A stretch of 64,000 nucleotides of DNA from Nocardioides furvisabuli (GTDB lineage: Bacteria; Actinomycetota; Actinomycetes; Propionibacteriales; Nocardioidaceae): NCBI RefSeq assembly GCF_021083185.1, contig NZ_JAIGQB010000011.1, positions 60,567 to 124,566 on the forward strand. Direction: 5' to 3'. A program made the position numbers and the translations under genes. Positions 52,175-61,417 of the stretch are shown here, in pieces. Positions within the stretch are counted from its first letter, which is position 1. Each line of letters starts with the position of its first letter. A model generated the notes under the pieces. It saw only the letters and a program-made list of their open reading frames with translations. It did no database searches and had not been told where the DNA came from.

Positions 52175-53214
52175 GCCGCCGCCTCGCGCCCGCCGACGAG
52201 CACCGAGGTGGAGGCCTCGAGGTCTTCGAGCAGCTCGACCGGGACCCCGGCCTCCTCGACCATCGAGCGTGCCGCTGCGAGGTGCTGGGCAGCGAGGTCC
52301 TCGACGAACGCGCGGGACCCCGAGGTGGTGAGCAGCTCGCGCACCCGGGCGAGGTCGTCGTCGTCGAGGTCGCACCCGACGAGCCGGCGCACCTGCTCCC
52401 ACTCCGCGGTCGTGCGCGCATGGACGAGCAGGGGCGTCTGCTTGCCCGCCCGCAGGTCGCTGGTCGTGCTCTTGCCGGAGAGCGCCGGGTCACCGAAGAC
52501 GCCGATCAGGTCGTCGAGCAGCTGGAAGGCCAGACCCATCGAGCGGCCGGCCGCGCCGAGCCGGGCGACCACGGGCTCCGCAGCACCGGCCAGGACGGCG
52601 CCGGCCTGCAGCGGGAGGGAGAAGGAGTAGGCGCTGGTCTTCTGCTCCTCCATCGCCAGGCTCTCGGCGAGGGACACCTCGTGGTGCGCCATCGTGAGGC
52701 GTACGTCTGCCAGCTCGCCCGAGGCGGTCGTGTGCAGGGCCACGTCGAAGAGGTCGAGGAGGCAGTGCACGACGGCGGACGGGGCACCGCACGTCGCCAC
52801 CGCGCGTAGCGAGGCCGCGAGGGCCAGGTCGCCGGCCAGGATGGCGGCGGTGAGGCCGTAGACGCCGGTCGCCTCCGGGCCGGCGCCATCGCGGTGCGCG
52901 TGCTCGCGGAACATGCCGCTGACGTTGGGCCGTCCGCGGCGCAGGTGGTCGTCGTCGATCACGTCGTCGTGGATGACGAACGCGGTGTGGAGCAGCTCGA
53001 CGGCGGCACCCACCTCGGCGGCGGCCAGCGACAGGCACCCGCCGAGCGAGTCGTGCGTCGCGACGACCAGCCGGGGGCGCAGCCGCTTGCCGTCCTCGGT
53101 GGCCGCGGCCAGCGCGTCCCAGAGCGCCGCGTGGTGGGGATCGATCGCAGTCGCACGCACGCGTCCCTGGTCCAGCAGTCTCGCGAGTGCCTCGTCACAA
53201 CCGGTCGAACTCAT
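52171..53214 (-). CDS. crtE: geranylgeranyl diphosphate synthase
   Basis: 347 aa from ATG 53214 with GGAGG upstream; the ATG 39 nt before is less likely. First Asp-rich motif HDDVIDDDHLRRGRP, second DDLIGVFGD, as in short-chain all-trans polyprenyl synthases. Supplies C20 for phytoene and perhaps for the UbiA prenyltransferase. First gene of the operon, divergent from the MerR regulator. Confidence 0.94.
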   Translation of the reverse strand: MSSTGCDEALARLLDQGRVRATAIDPHHAALWDALAAATEDGKRLRPRLVVATHDSLGGCLSLAAAEVGAAVELLHTAFVIHDDVIDDDHLRRGRPNVSGMFREHAHRDGAGPEATGVYGLTAAILAGDLALAASLRAVATCGAPSAVVHCLLDLFDVALHTTASGELADVRLTMAHHEVSLAESLAMEEQKTSAYSFSLPLQAGAVLAGAAEPVVARLGAAGRSMGLAFQLLDDLIGVFGDPALSGKSTTSDLRAGKQTPLLVHARTTAEWEQVRRLVGCDLDDDDLARVRELLTTSGSRAFVEDLAAQHLAAARSMVEEAGVPVELLEDLEASTSVLVGGREAAA

Positions 53215-53298
53215 CGGTGCCCTCCATGAGCTGCTCAAACCCACCGTTCCCAAAACCTATGCAACACTGCCAAGGATATCTAGGCGAGAGGTGGAGGA
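53215..53298. promoter_or_regulatory. divergent control region crtE / MerR-DICT regulator
   Basis: 84-bp gap, clearly richer in A/T than its surroundings. On minus, TAGGTT (53259-53254) could be the -10 of the crt operon, with a leader of about 33 nt; no good -35 is seen, as at activator-dependent promoters. GATATC palindrome at 53275-53280. Confidence 0.45.
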
Positions 53299-54180
53299 AT
53301 GGCACACCAGCATCCCATCTCGCCCGCCTCCGGGTCCAAGGTGTCCGGGGGCGAGCTGTCGATCGGTGAGCTCTCCCGCAGGACGGGGGTACCCATCGCG
53401 ACGATCCGAAGCTGGGAATCACGTCACGGGTTTCCGCGGCCCCGTCGCCAGGACGGCGGACACCGGCGCTACGACGCATCCGACGTCGACGCCGTGCGCG
53501 GGGTGCTCGAGCGACGCCGCAGCGGCCTGTCGCTCGCGGCCGCCATCGAGCGGACGTCGACGCCCGGGGACCGGTCGGGATCGGTCTTCGCCGAGCTGCG
53601 TCGGCGCCATCCCGCGCTGGCCCCGCACGTGCTGACGCGACGCACGCTGTTGGCGATGAGCCGTGCGATCGAGGACGAGTGCTGCGCCCGTGCCGCGCCG
53701 CCGTTGCTGTTCGGGGGATTCCAGCGCGAGGTGCACCTGCGCGCCGCGATGGACCGGTGGCGCGAGCTCGCGCGCACGGCGCGGCGTGCCGTGGTCTTCG
53801 CCGACCTCCCCGACCCGGCGCCGCTGGCGGACGGCGTGCCGGTCGAGGTCGCCCTGCCGCCGGACGCGGCGCTGAACCGGGAGTGGCTGGTGGTGTGCGA
53901 CGCTGCCGACCTGCCAGCGTGCCTGGCCGCTGTCGAGCTGCCCGGACGCTCCGGCGCAGGGGCCGGCGAGCGCACGTTCGAGGCGGTGTGGTCGCTCGAC
54001 CCCCGGGTCGTGCGCGACGCCAGCCGGGAGTGTGCTGCCCTCGCCGACGACTACCGACCCGGGTGGCGCTCGGCCGGCGTGCCGTGGTCCGACGACACGG
54101 TGCTGCCCGCCTCGGAGGACCTGCGCCGCGCGTCCCAGCTCTTCGAGCGGATGGTCTCCTACCTCGACGCGACGAGGTGA
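53299..54180 (+). CDS. MerR-type regulator with DICT-like sensor domain
   Basis: 293 aa. Residues 20-90 are a MerR winged helix: LSIGELSRRTGVPIATIRSW, then HRRYDASDVDAV. The second half (LTRRTLLAMSRAIEDECCAR, FGGFQREVHL, VVFADLP) looks like the DICT sensory domain common in actinobacteria. Divergent from crtE across 84 bp, so the likely controller of pigment synthesis, possibly light- or stress-linked (inference). No cobalamin-binding domain of the CarH/LitR type is seen. Confidence 0.82.
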   Translation: MAHQHPISPASGSKVSGGELSIGELSRRTGVPIATIRSWESRHGFPRPRRQDGGHRRYDASDVDAVRGVLERRRSGLSLAAAIERTSTPGDRSGSVFAELRRRHPALAPHVLTRRTLLAMSRAIEDECCARAAPPLLFGGFQREVHLRAAMDRWRELARTARRAVVFADLPDPAPLADGVPVEVALPPDAALNREWLVVCDAADLPACLAAVELPGRSGAGAGERTFEAVWSLDPRVVRDASRECAALADDYRPGWRSAGVPWSDDTVLPASEDLRRASQLFERMVSYLDATR

Positions 54181-54241
54181 GACCGATGGGGTGCCCGCAG
54201 CGGGCAGGGGTGAAGACGGCGCTCGTGGGGTACGGGGGCGC

Positions 54242-55228
54242 ATGGACCCCGCGCCGACCGACATCCCTCGCACCACCGCTCGCGTGATCCTCGTGACCGG
54301 CGCGTCCAGCGGGATCGGCGAGGCCACCGTCCGCGCGGCCGCGGCGCGCGGCGACCACGTCGTGCTCGTCGGACGCGCATCCGAGGCGCTCGCCCGGGTG
54401 GCGGACGACTGCGCCGGCCTGGGCGCCGCCTCGACCCTCGTCGCTGCCGCCGACGTGAGCGACGACGCGCAGGTCTCGTCCGCGGTCGCCGCGGCGCTGG
54501 CCCGGCACGGACGGCTCGACGTGGTGGTGAGCTGCGCCGGGGTCGTCGCCTACGGCCGCATCCCGGACGTCCCGGTCGAGGTCTTCGACCAGGTGCTCGC
54601 CACCAACCTCAACGGCCCGGTCAACCTCGCCCGCCACGTGCTGCCGGTCCTGCGCGACCAGCGCGAGGGCAGCCTGGTGCTCGTCGGCTCGCTGATCGGG
54701 CACATCGCGGTGCCGGACATGGCAGCGTACGTCCTGAGCAAGTGGGGCGTGCGCGGCCTGGTGCGCCAGCTGCGCGTCGACAATCGCGACCGTCCCGGCG
54801 TGCGGATCGGCTACGTCGCCCCCGGCGGCGTCGACACGCCGATCTACCGCCAGGCGGCGGCGTACGGCGACTCCGTGGGCCGTCCGCCCTTCCCGGTCGA
54901 CCCGCCCGAGCGGGTCGCGGCACGCGTGCTCACGGTCGCCGACCACCCGTGGCGCGGCGGTCAGGTGGGTCTGTCCAACGACGTGATCAGGGTCGGCTTC
55001 AACGTCCTGCCGTGGGCGTACGACCGCCTCGTCGGGCCCGTGTTCAAGGTCGTCGCGCAGGACCTGGTGCGACCCGTCGTGCACGGCCCCGGCAACGTGC
55101 TGGCGCCGCGCCAGGAGCTCGACCGGCTGCGGGGTGGCTACGGCAACGCGCTGCTCGGGGTGGGTGCCAACCTCGCCCAGGTCGTACGCCGTCGCCTGGG
55201 CGCGCGAGGGCGCCGGGTCAGCGGCTGA
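54242..55228 (+). CDS. short-chain dehydrogenase/reductase
   Basis: 328 aa. VTGASSGIGEATV, SCAG, catalytic Ser in VGSLIGH and YVLSKWGV (Tyr/Lys). The C-terminal 100 residues (FNVLPWAYDRLVGPVFKVVA) form an extension seen in atypical SDRs of actinobacteria. Ends tail-to-tail with the GT2 gene, overlapping by 11 bp. Follows the MerR-DICT gene by 61 nt and might be co-transcribed. Confidence 0.85.
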   Translation: MDPAPTDIPRTTARVILVTGASSGIGEATVRAAAARGDHVVLVGRASEALARVADDCAGLGAASTLVAAADVSDDAQVSSAVAAALARHGRLDVVVSCAGVVAYGRIPDVPVEVFDQVLATNLNGPVNLARHVLPVLRDQREGSLVLVGSLIGHIAVPDMAAYVLSKWGVRGLVRQLRVDNRDRPGVRIGYVAPGGVDTPIYRQAAAYGDSVGRPPFPVDPPERVAARVLTVADHPWRGGQVGLSNDVIRVGFNVLPWAYDRLVGPVFKVVAQDLVRPVVHGPGNVLAPRQELDRLRGGYGNALLGVGANLAQVVRRRLGARGRRVSG

Positions 55229-56024
55229 GCGACCAGCGGCCCTCGTGGTCGCGGACGACGAGCCCGCGCTCCTCGAAGGCCTCCAGCCAGCCGAGCATCG
55301 GCCACGTGCCCCAGCGCTCGTGGAAGATCCGGGCGTTGCGCACGACGTCGGCCACGTGCTCCACCGGAGGCCGGGAGACCGGGTGCCACTGGTGGAAGGC
55401 CCGGGCCGCGCCCACCCAGCCGAGGTCGAGGCCCGCGGCCAGCGCGACGCGCGCGAAGTCGGTGTCCTCGCCGCCGTAGCCGACATAGGCCTCGCAGAAG
55501 CCGCCGCTGCGACGCCACGCGGTGTCGGAGCAGGCGAAGGACAGCGACCAGAAGAGGTCGGGGTCGGCGCCGTGCACGCGCTCGCCCGGATCCGGCGCCG
55601 GCCTGGCTGGATGGGGTGAGTCCAGCTCGCGCAGGGCGGCCAGGTCGTAGCCCCCGGGCGGCGGCGGGTCGAGGTAGGTGACCGGCCCCGACCAGACGGT
55701 GCCCGGCTCGTCGGCCACGACGTCGGCGTAGGCGTCGACGAGGTCGGCGTCGGCCAGGCAGTCGACGTCGAGGAAGACCAGGGTGCGCGCTCCTCCGGCC
55801 AGGGCCACCTCCGCGCCGCGGTTGCGGGCCGCAGCGAGCGGGAGGCCGAGGGGGGCGCGGGGCAGGGCGGCTCCGGCCACGCCGGAGGCCACGAGCGCCG
55901 GGTCGTCCATCGCGACGACGACGTGCTCGAAGGCGTCGGTGCTCGACGCTGCGAGGGACTCCCGCTGCCGGGCGAGGTGCTCGCCGCGGTGGTGCACCAC
56001 GGTGACCACCGCAGTGGCGCTCAT
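55218..56024 (-). CDS. glycosyltransferase family 2
   Basis: 268 aa. TVVHHRGEHLARQRESL, VVVAMDDPALV, LVFLDVDCLADADLVDAY (DxD) and GYGGEDTDFARVA, the acceptor-side motif of GT2/GT27-like enzymes. Overlaps the next upstream gene (ATGA). Last of a four-gene glycosyltransferase string; acceptor unknown. Confidence 0.85.
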   Translation of the reverse strand: MSATAVVTVVHHRGEHLARQRESLAASSTDAFEHVVVAMDDPALVASGVAGAALPRAPLGLPLAAARNRGAEVALAGGARTLVFLDVDCLADADLVDAYADVVADEPGTVWSGPVTYLDPPPPGGYDLAALRELDSPHPARPAPDPGERVHGADPDLFWSLSFACSDTAWRRSGGFCEAYVGYGGEDTDFARVALAAGLDLGWVGAARAFHQWHPVSRPPVEHVADVVRNARIFHERWGTWPMLGWLEAFEERGLVVRDHEGRWSLSR

Positions 56025-57031
56025 GCCGTCGACCCGGGTGAGACGACCTGCTCGACGACGGCGGCGATGCGCCGCGGAGCATCGCCGTCGCACCACCGGG
56101 ACCAGCCCTCGCCGTCGAGGAGGAGCGCCTCGTGGAGCAGGTCGCGCCACCCCAGGTCGGGGACGGTGTCGAGCACGACCGCCGGCCAGCCGTCTGCCAG
56201 GGCGGCCGCCGTCACGTGCTGCTCGTCGAAGGGGCGCGCGGCGGGCACCACGATGGCGGGGACGCGCAGCGAGGCGACTTCCGCGAGTGCGTTCTGGCCC
56301 GGGTGCAGCACCACGACGTCGGCGTCGGCGACCACGGCCGACGGATCGGCGTGCCAGCTGCCGAGGGTGCGGCTGAGCACGCTCCAGTCCCAGCCGGGCG
56401 TCTGCTCGCGCGCCCGTGCGATCGACTCCCGGGTGAAGCCGTCGCCGCCGGTGCCGCCCAGCAGCACGACGTGCGGCCGGGCCCGGTGGGCCGGGACGTG
56501 CCGCGGCGCCACGGGAAACCGGGAGACGGCACCGACGGCGGCGAAGCGGTCGGCGTGGATGCCCGGCAGGCCCGGCAGCAGCCGGTCGGTCCAGCCTGTG
56601 GGCCACGGACCGACGAGCGCGTCGGCGGCACCGAAGCCGAGCAGGTGGGGCGGGTCGGTGCGCCGCCCGGGAGCGGTGAGCGCCACGACCGGCACGCCGT
56701 GCAGGCGCACCAGCAAGCAGACCTCGACCGACTGGTCGACGACCACCGCGGCAGGCTCGTGCTGCTCGATCCACGCGGAGATCGTCGACATGCGGTGCCG
56801 CAGGCCGGCGTCCTGCCGCGGCACCCAGTGCAGCAGCCCGCTCGACGTGACGTCCGCGTCGTCGTACGCCGCCGCCTCGTCGTCGCGGGGGAGCTGCACC
56901 CACGGCCCGGTCCACGCCTCGGGGCGGGCGAGCGACGACAGGCCGGTCACGGGTCCCGGGAGGTGGGGCGCGACGGTCAGTGCCCGATGGAGGTGGCCGG
57001 TGCCGTGGTGGTGGACGTAGTAGCCGATCAC
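56021..57031 (-). CDS. MurG-like (GT-B) glycosyltransferase
   Basis: 336 aa. Begins IGYYVHHHGTGHLHRAL, the glycine/histidine N-terminus of MurG-like enzymes, and has HVVLLGGTGGDGF and HPGQNALAEVASLRVPAIVVP, the nucleotide-sugar site of that superfamily. GTG 57031 overlaps the GT4 stop. Probable teichuronic/teichoic or lipid-linked glycan role unproven. Confidence 0.78.
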   Translation of the reverse strand: MIGYYVHHHGTGHLHRALTVAPHLPGPVTGLSSLARPEAWTGPWVQLPRDDEAAAYDDADVTSSGLLHWVPRQDAGLRHRMSTISAWIEQHEPAAVVVDQSVEVCLLVRLHGVPVVALTAPGRRTDPPHLLGFGAADALVGPWPTGWTDRLLPGLPGIHADRFAAVGAVSRFPVAPRHVPAHRARPHVVLLGGTGGDGFTRESIARAREQTPGWDWSVLSRTLGSWHADPSAVVADADVVVLHPGQNALAEVASLRVPAIVVPAARPFDEQHVTAAALADGWPAVVLDTVPDLGWRDLLHEALLLDGEGWSRWCDGDAPRRIAAVVEQVVSPGSTA

Positions 57032-58143
57032 GCCGCGAGCCTGCGGCCCAGGACGCGGACGTACTCGTCCTCGTAGCGGTCGACCATCCGATGCAGCGAG
57101 AGCTCGGCGACGGCGTGCGCGCGGCAACGGGAGCGGTCGAGGGTGAGCGCGTCGTGCATCGCGAGCGCCAGCATGTCCACGTCGCCGGCGACCGCGAGGC
57201 GGCCGGTGTCGGGGGACACCACCTCCGGCAGGCCACCCCGGGCGTACGCCGCCACCGGGGTGCCGCACGCCAGCGCCTCCGCCGCGACGAGGCCGTAGGG
57301 CTCGTCCCACGCGGGGGTCACCACCGCGACCGCCGAGCCACCGACCAGCTCGGCGAGCTCGGCCTGCGCCAGGTGTCCGGCGTACGTCGCGTCGGGGCCC
57401 AGCAGCGGCTCGACCTGGGTGCGGAAGTAGTCCTCGTCGAGCAGCGGGCCGGCGAGCACGATCGGGACCCCCGCCCGTCGGGCGGCTAGCAGCGCGTCGT
57501 GGGGCGCCTTCTCGGCCACCAGCCGCCCTGACCACACGGCCGCCTGGCCGCCGGGACCGGCCGGCCAGCGGTCGACGTCGACGCCGTTCAGCACGCGCGC
57601 GCTGGACGTGATGGACGCCCAGGCGTCCGCGGTGTGCTGCGACACGGCGGCGAAGGAGCTGGTGCCGCGGTCGAGCCGGACCGCGGACTCCAGCCACCAC
57701 ACCGGAGGCGTGTGGAGCGTGGTCAGCATCGGTGCCGACAGCGTGCGGGCCATCGCGACCGGGAGGTAGTGGAGGCTGTTGTTGTGCACGACGTCGAAGC
57801 GCGCGCCGGCGGACCCGGCCAGCTCGAGCATGAGGGCGAGGTAGGCGTGGTGCTCGGCGACCTCGACGTACGGCGGTGCGCCCACGTCGTGGCGGCCCGG
57901 GTGCTCCGGGAGCGACGCGACGTCGAGCTCGATCACACCGAGGTCCGGGTCGGAGCCCGGTGCCGCGAAGACCGCCACCTCGTGATTGCGACGGGTCAGC
58001 TCGCGGGCCAGGTGCCACGTCATCGACTCGAGACCACCGGTGAAGGGCTCGGCGATCGGGAAGCGGCTGTTGGCGACCAGGCAGATGCGAAGCCGCTCAC
58101 CCGGCTGGTCCCGCTGCCCCTCGCGCACGGTGAGGGCCGTCAC
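57028..58143 (-). CDS. glycosyltransferase family 4
   Basis: 371 aa. FTGGLESMTWHLARELTRRN acceptor loop, VLNGVDVDRW, and WDEPYGLVAAEALACGTPVA, the GT4 E-x7-E donor motif. GTG 58143 overlaps the stop of the next upstream gene. Uses a nucleotide sugar, retaining mechanism. Product likely a cell-surface or lipid-linked saccharide. Confidence 0.88.
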   Translation of the reverse strand: MTALTVREGQRDQPGERLRICLVANSRFPIAEPFTGGLESMTWHLARELTRRNHEVAVFAAPGSDPDLGVIELDVASLPEHPGRHDVGAPPYVEVAEHHAYLALMLELAGSAGARFDVVHNNSLHYLPVAMARTLSAPMLTTLHTPPVWWLESAVRLDRGTSSFAAVSQHTADAWASITSSARVLNGVDVDRWPAGPGGQAAVWSGRLVAEKAPHDALLAARRAGVPIVLAGPLLDEDYFRTQVEPLLGPDATYAGHLAQAELAELVGGSAVAVVTPAWDEPYGLVAAEALACGTPVAAYARGGLPEVVSPDTGRLAVAGDVDMLALAMHDALTLDRSRCRAHAVAELSLHRMVDRYEDEYVRVLGRRLAA

Positions 58144-59246
58144 CTGCCCAGCTCCCGGTAGAGCTCCTCGTGGACTCGCGCGACCTCGCGCCGCTGGGCG
58201 GCGCGCTCGTCGAGGGTGGCGCCCCACCGCGGGCGCTCGGCGTGCGCGCGCACCACGGCGTCGCGCAGCGAGTCGGCGTAGAAGTCGTCGCCGTCGTTGG
58301 TGTAGGTCAGGACCGGGCCCTGCTCGGCGTAGTAGCCGCACGTCGGCGCCAGCACGGTGGTCTGGAGGTCGCGGCACGCCTCCAGCCAGCCGGAGTGGGT
58401 GCCGAAGGTGTAGGGCAGCACCGAGAGGTCGAGCGAGGCGAGGTAGGCCCACAGGTCGTCGTCGGAGAAGAAGTCGTGGACGTGCAGCTCGAGTCGCTTC
58501 GCCGCGGCCTCGCCCCGCAGCCAGTCCGACAGGGCGGCGTCGCGCCGGGCGCCGTCGTGGTCGAGGACGTCGCGGTGGCAGTTGACCTGGAGCACCGCGT
58601 CGTCGAGCCCGGCGACGGTGTCCACGAGCGTGGGCAGCAGCCGCATCGGGTCCATGTTGGCCCGCAGGCTCTTGAGGTGCAGGCCCACGCGGAAGGGCCG
58701 GTGGCGCCACAGCGGCCGCACCTCCAGGGCGCGGGTGATGGTCGGCAGGTCGACGACGTGGGGGTGCGGGACCACGACCGGCGTACGCCCCCAGCGGGAC
58801 TCGATCTCGCGCGCCGCCCCGGGGGTCAGCGTCATGACGGCGTCCGCGGCCGCGACCAGCACGTCGAGCTGCTCGTCGTGCAGGCGCCGGTCGCTGTGGT
58901 GCGGGTTGCGCAGGTCGTGGACGGTGAAGACGAACGGCTTGCCCCGCCCGCGCAGCACGCGCGTCAGCCGGTCCAGCTGCTCGGGCGCGCACGCGTCGAA
59001 GCCGAAGTGGAGGTGGTAGACGTCGAAGTCGGCCTCACGCGCCCACTCGGGGTCGAGCATCACCGGCGGCCACCATGTCGCGCCGGTGGGGCGGTCGGGG
59101 TTCGCCGGTGCCGGGTCGGGCAGGCGTACGGCTCCCCGACCGTCGAGGGGGGAGAGATGGCGTACGTAGACGTGCCCCGACGGGACCGAGGCGATGGTGA
59201 GCGGCGGGGCCGAGGAGGGCGCCTGCCGGCGTTGCGCGAGCGTCAT
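58140..59246 (-). CDS. GT-B glycosyltransferase-like protein
   Basis: 368 aa. FDVYHLHFGFDACAPEQLDR, VFTVHDLRNPHH, PVVVPHPHVVD and LDLSVLPYTFGTHSGWLEAC fit a GT4-like fold, but the E-x7-E motif is not evident. ATG 59246 has only a weak ribosome site. First of the four-gene string, divergent from thrS. Confidence 0.75.
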   Translation of the reverse strand: MTLAQRRQAPSSAPPLTIASVPSGHVYVRHLSPLDGRGAVRLPDPAPANPDRPTGATWWPPVMLDPEWAREADFDVYHLHFGFDACAPEQLDRLTRVLRGRGKPFVFTVHDLRNPHHSDRRLHDEQLDVLVAAADAVMTLTPGAAREIESRWGRTPVVVPHPHVVDLPTITRALEVRPLWRHRPFRVGLHLKSLRANMDPMRLLPTLVDTVAGLDDAVLQVNCHRDVLDHDGARRDAALSDWLRGEAAAKRLELHVHDFFSDDDLWAYLASLDLSVLPYTFGTHSGWLEACRDLQTTVLAPTCGYYAEQGPVLTYTNDGDDFYADSLRDAVVRAHAERPRWGATLDERAAQRREVARVHEELYRELGR

Positions 59247-59286
59247 GCACGCGATGTACCCACGTTCGCGAGCCACACCCACGGTC

Positions 59287-59304
59287 CCCACCCGACCGGG
59301 TGGG
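59287..59304. repeat. perfect 8-bp inverted repeat in the thrS upstream gap
   Basis: CCCACCCG (59287-59294), AC, CGGGTGGG (59297-59304). Between divergent genes; no T-run. No T-box leader features (specifier or anti-terminator) were seen; TAGCAT at 59363-59368 is a possible -10 for thrS. Confidence 0.4.
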
Positions 59305-59415
59305 TGGCTCCGGGAGGACGGCGGTCGGCGAAACCGGGGTGAGTGCGGCCGCGACCGGCCGATAGCATCGCCGGAGCATCCCGACCCACCCTCCACACCC
59401 CTCACAGGAGCTCTC

Positions 59416-61401
59416 GTGCCCGACATCAAGGTCGTCCGCATCCACGCCGATCAGCGTGCGGAGACCACGGTCACGACCGGCACCAAGGCGTGGGAGCTGT
59501 TCCGCGACGACGCCGACGTCGTCGCCGCGCGCGTCGCGGGCCAGCTCAAGGACCTCGCCTACGAGCTCGCCGACGGCGACGAGGTCGAGTCCGTGGCCGT
59601 CGACAGCGCCGACGGCCGCGACATCCTGCGCCACTCGACCGCGCACGTGATGGCACAGGCGGTGCAGCAGCTGTGGCCCGAGGCGAGGCTCGGCATCGGT
59701 CCGCCGATCGAGAACGGCTTCTACTACGACTTCGACGTCGAGACCCCGTTCGTGCCCGAGGACCTGGTGAAGATCGAGTCCGCGATGCGCAAGATCATCA
59801 AGGAGAACCAGCGCTTCGAGCGCCGCGTCACCACGGACGCCGACGCGCTCGACGAGCTCAAGGACGAGCCCTACAAGATCGAGCTGATCGGCCTCAAGGG
59901 CGGCGCCGGTGCCGAGGGCACCGAGGGCGCGAGCGTCGAGGTCGGGGCCGGCGAGCTCACCATCTACGACAACATCGGTCGCAGTGGCGAGGCGAAGTGG
60001 TCGGACCTGTGCCGCGGTCCCCACCTGCCCACCACCAAGCGGATCCCGGCCTTCAAGCTCATGCGGAGCGCCGCCGCCTACTGGCGCGGCGACGAGAAGA
60101 ACAAGCAGCTCCAGCGCATCTACGGCACCGCCTGGGAGTCCAAGGAGGCGCTCGAGGAGCACCTGCACCGCATCGAGGAGGCCGAGCGCCGCGACCACCG
60201 CAAGCTCGGTCGCGACCTCGACCTGTTCTCCTTCCCCGACGAGATCGGCTCCGGCCTCGCGGTCTTCCACCCCAAGGGCGGCGTGATCAAGCGGGTGATG
60301 GAGGACTACGTCCGCCAGCGGCACATCGAGGAGGGCTTCGACTACGTCGGAACCCCCCACATCAGCAAGGAGGGGCTGTTCCACACCTCGGGACACCTGC
60401 CCTACTACAAGGACACGATGTTCCCGCCGATGGAGTTCGAGGGATCGGACTACTACCTCAAGGCGATGAACTGCCCGATGCACAACCTGATCTTCCGCTC
60501 GCGCGGACGGTCCTACCGTGAGCTGCCGCTGCGGTTGTTCGAGTTCGGCTCCGTCTACCGCTACGAGAAGTCCGGCGTCGTGCACGGCCTGACCCGCGTG
60601 CGCGGACTGACCCAGGACGACAGCCACTCCTACGTCACCCCCGAGCAGGCGCCGGGCGAGGTCAAGCACCTGCTCGACTTCGTGCTCGGCCTGCTGCGCG
60701 ACTTCGGCATCGACGACTTCTACCTCGAGCTGTCGACCCGTGACGACGCCAAGCCGGACAAGTTCGTCGGTTCGGACGAGGACTGGGCGACGGCCACCAA
60801 GGTCCTCGAGGACGTCGCGGTCGAGTCGGGACTCGAGCTCGTACCCGACCCGGGTGGTGCCGCGTTCTACGGCCCGAAGATGTCCGTGCAGGCCCGCGAC
60901 GCCATCGGCCGCACGTGGCAGATGTCGACCATCCAGTACGACTTCAACCAGCCGCAGGGCTTCGAGCTCGCCTACCAGGCGGCCGACGGCAGCCGGAAGC
61001 AGCCGGTGATGATCCACTCGGCGAAGTTCGGCTCCCTCGAGCGCTTCTTCGGTGTGCTCGTCGAGCACTACGCCGGCGCCTTCCCGCCCTGGCTCGCGCC
61101 GGTGCAGGTGCAGGCGATCCCCGTCGCCGACTTCGCATCGGACTACCTCCACGACGTCGCCCGCCGGATGAAGGCGCAGGGGCTCCGGGTCGAGGTCGAC
61201 GACTCCGACGACCGGATGCAGAAGAAGATCCGCAACGCGCAGCTGCAGAAGGTGCCGTTCATGATCATCGCCGGCAACGACGACATCGAGGCGGGCGCGG
61301 TCTCCTTCCGCTACCGCGACGGCCGCCAGGACAACGGCGTACCCCTCGACGAGGCGATCGAGCGGGTGGCCCGCGCAGTGGCGTCGCGCGAACAGGTCTG
61401 A
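59416..61401 (+). CDS. thrS: threonyl-tRNA synthetase
   Basis: 661 aa, GTG start with AGGAG. TGS domain (residues 1-60), editing domain with HSTAHVMAQAV and SDLCRGPHLP, catalytic core with MNCPMH and GSVYRYEKSG, LTRVRGLTQDDSH, and the C-terminal anticodon-binding domain. All class II motifs present. A housekeeping gene, indicating core chromosome. Confidence 0.97.
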   Translation: MPDIKVVRIHADQRAETTVTTGTKAWELFRDDADVVAARVAGQLKDLAYELADGDEVESVAVDSADGRDILRHSTAHVMAQAVQQLWPEARLGIGPPIENGFYYDFDVETPFVPEDLVKIESAMRKIIKENQRFERRVTTDADALDELKDEPYKIELIGLKGGAGAEGTEGASVEVGAGELTIYDNIGRSGEAKWSDLCRGPHLPTTKRIPAFKLMRSAAAYWRGDEKNKQLQRIYGTAWESKEALEEHLHRIEEAERRDHRKLGRDLDLFSFPDEIGSGLAVFHPKGGVIKRVMEDYVRQRHIEEGFDYVGTPHISKEGLFHTSGHLPYYKDTMFPPMEFEGSDYYLKAMNCPMHNLIFRSRGRSYRELPLRLFEFGSVYRYEKSGVVHGLTRVRGLTQDDSHSYVTPEQAPGEVKHLLDFVLGLLRDFGIDDFYLELSTRDDAKPDKFVGSDEDWATATKVLEDVAVESGLELVPDPGGAAFYGPKMSVQARDAIGRTWQMSTIQYDFNQPQGFELAYQAADGSRKQPVMIHSAKFGSLERFFGVLVEHYAGAFPPWLAPVQVQAIPVADFASDYLHDVARRMKAQGLRVEVDDSDDRMQKKIRNAQLQKVPFMIIAGNDDIEAGAVSFRYRDGRQDNGVPLDEAIERVARAVASREQV

Positions 61402-61417
61402 GCCGACGGTAGATGAG

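Noticed and set aside
59247..59415. T-box riboswitch upstream of thrS
   Set aside because: No specifier loop, T-box sequence or terminator/antiterminator pair; leader is short.
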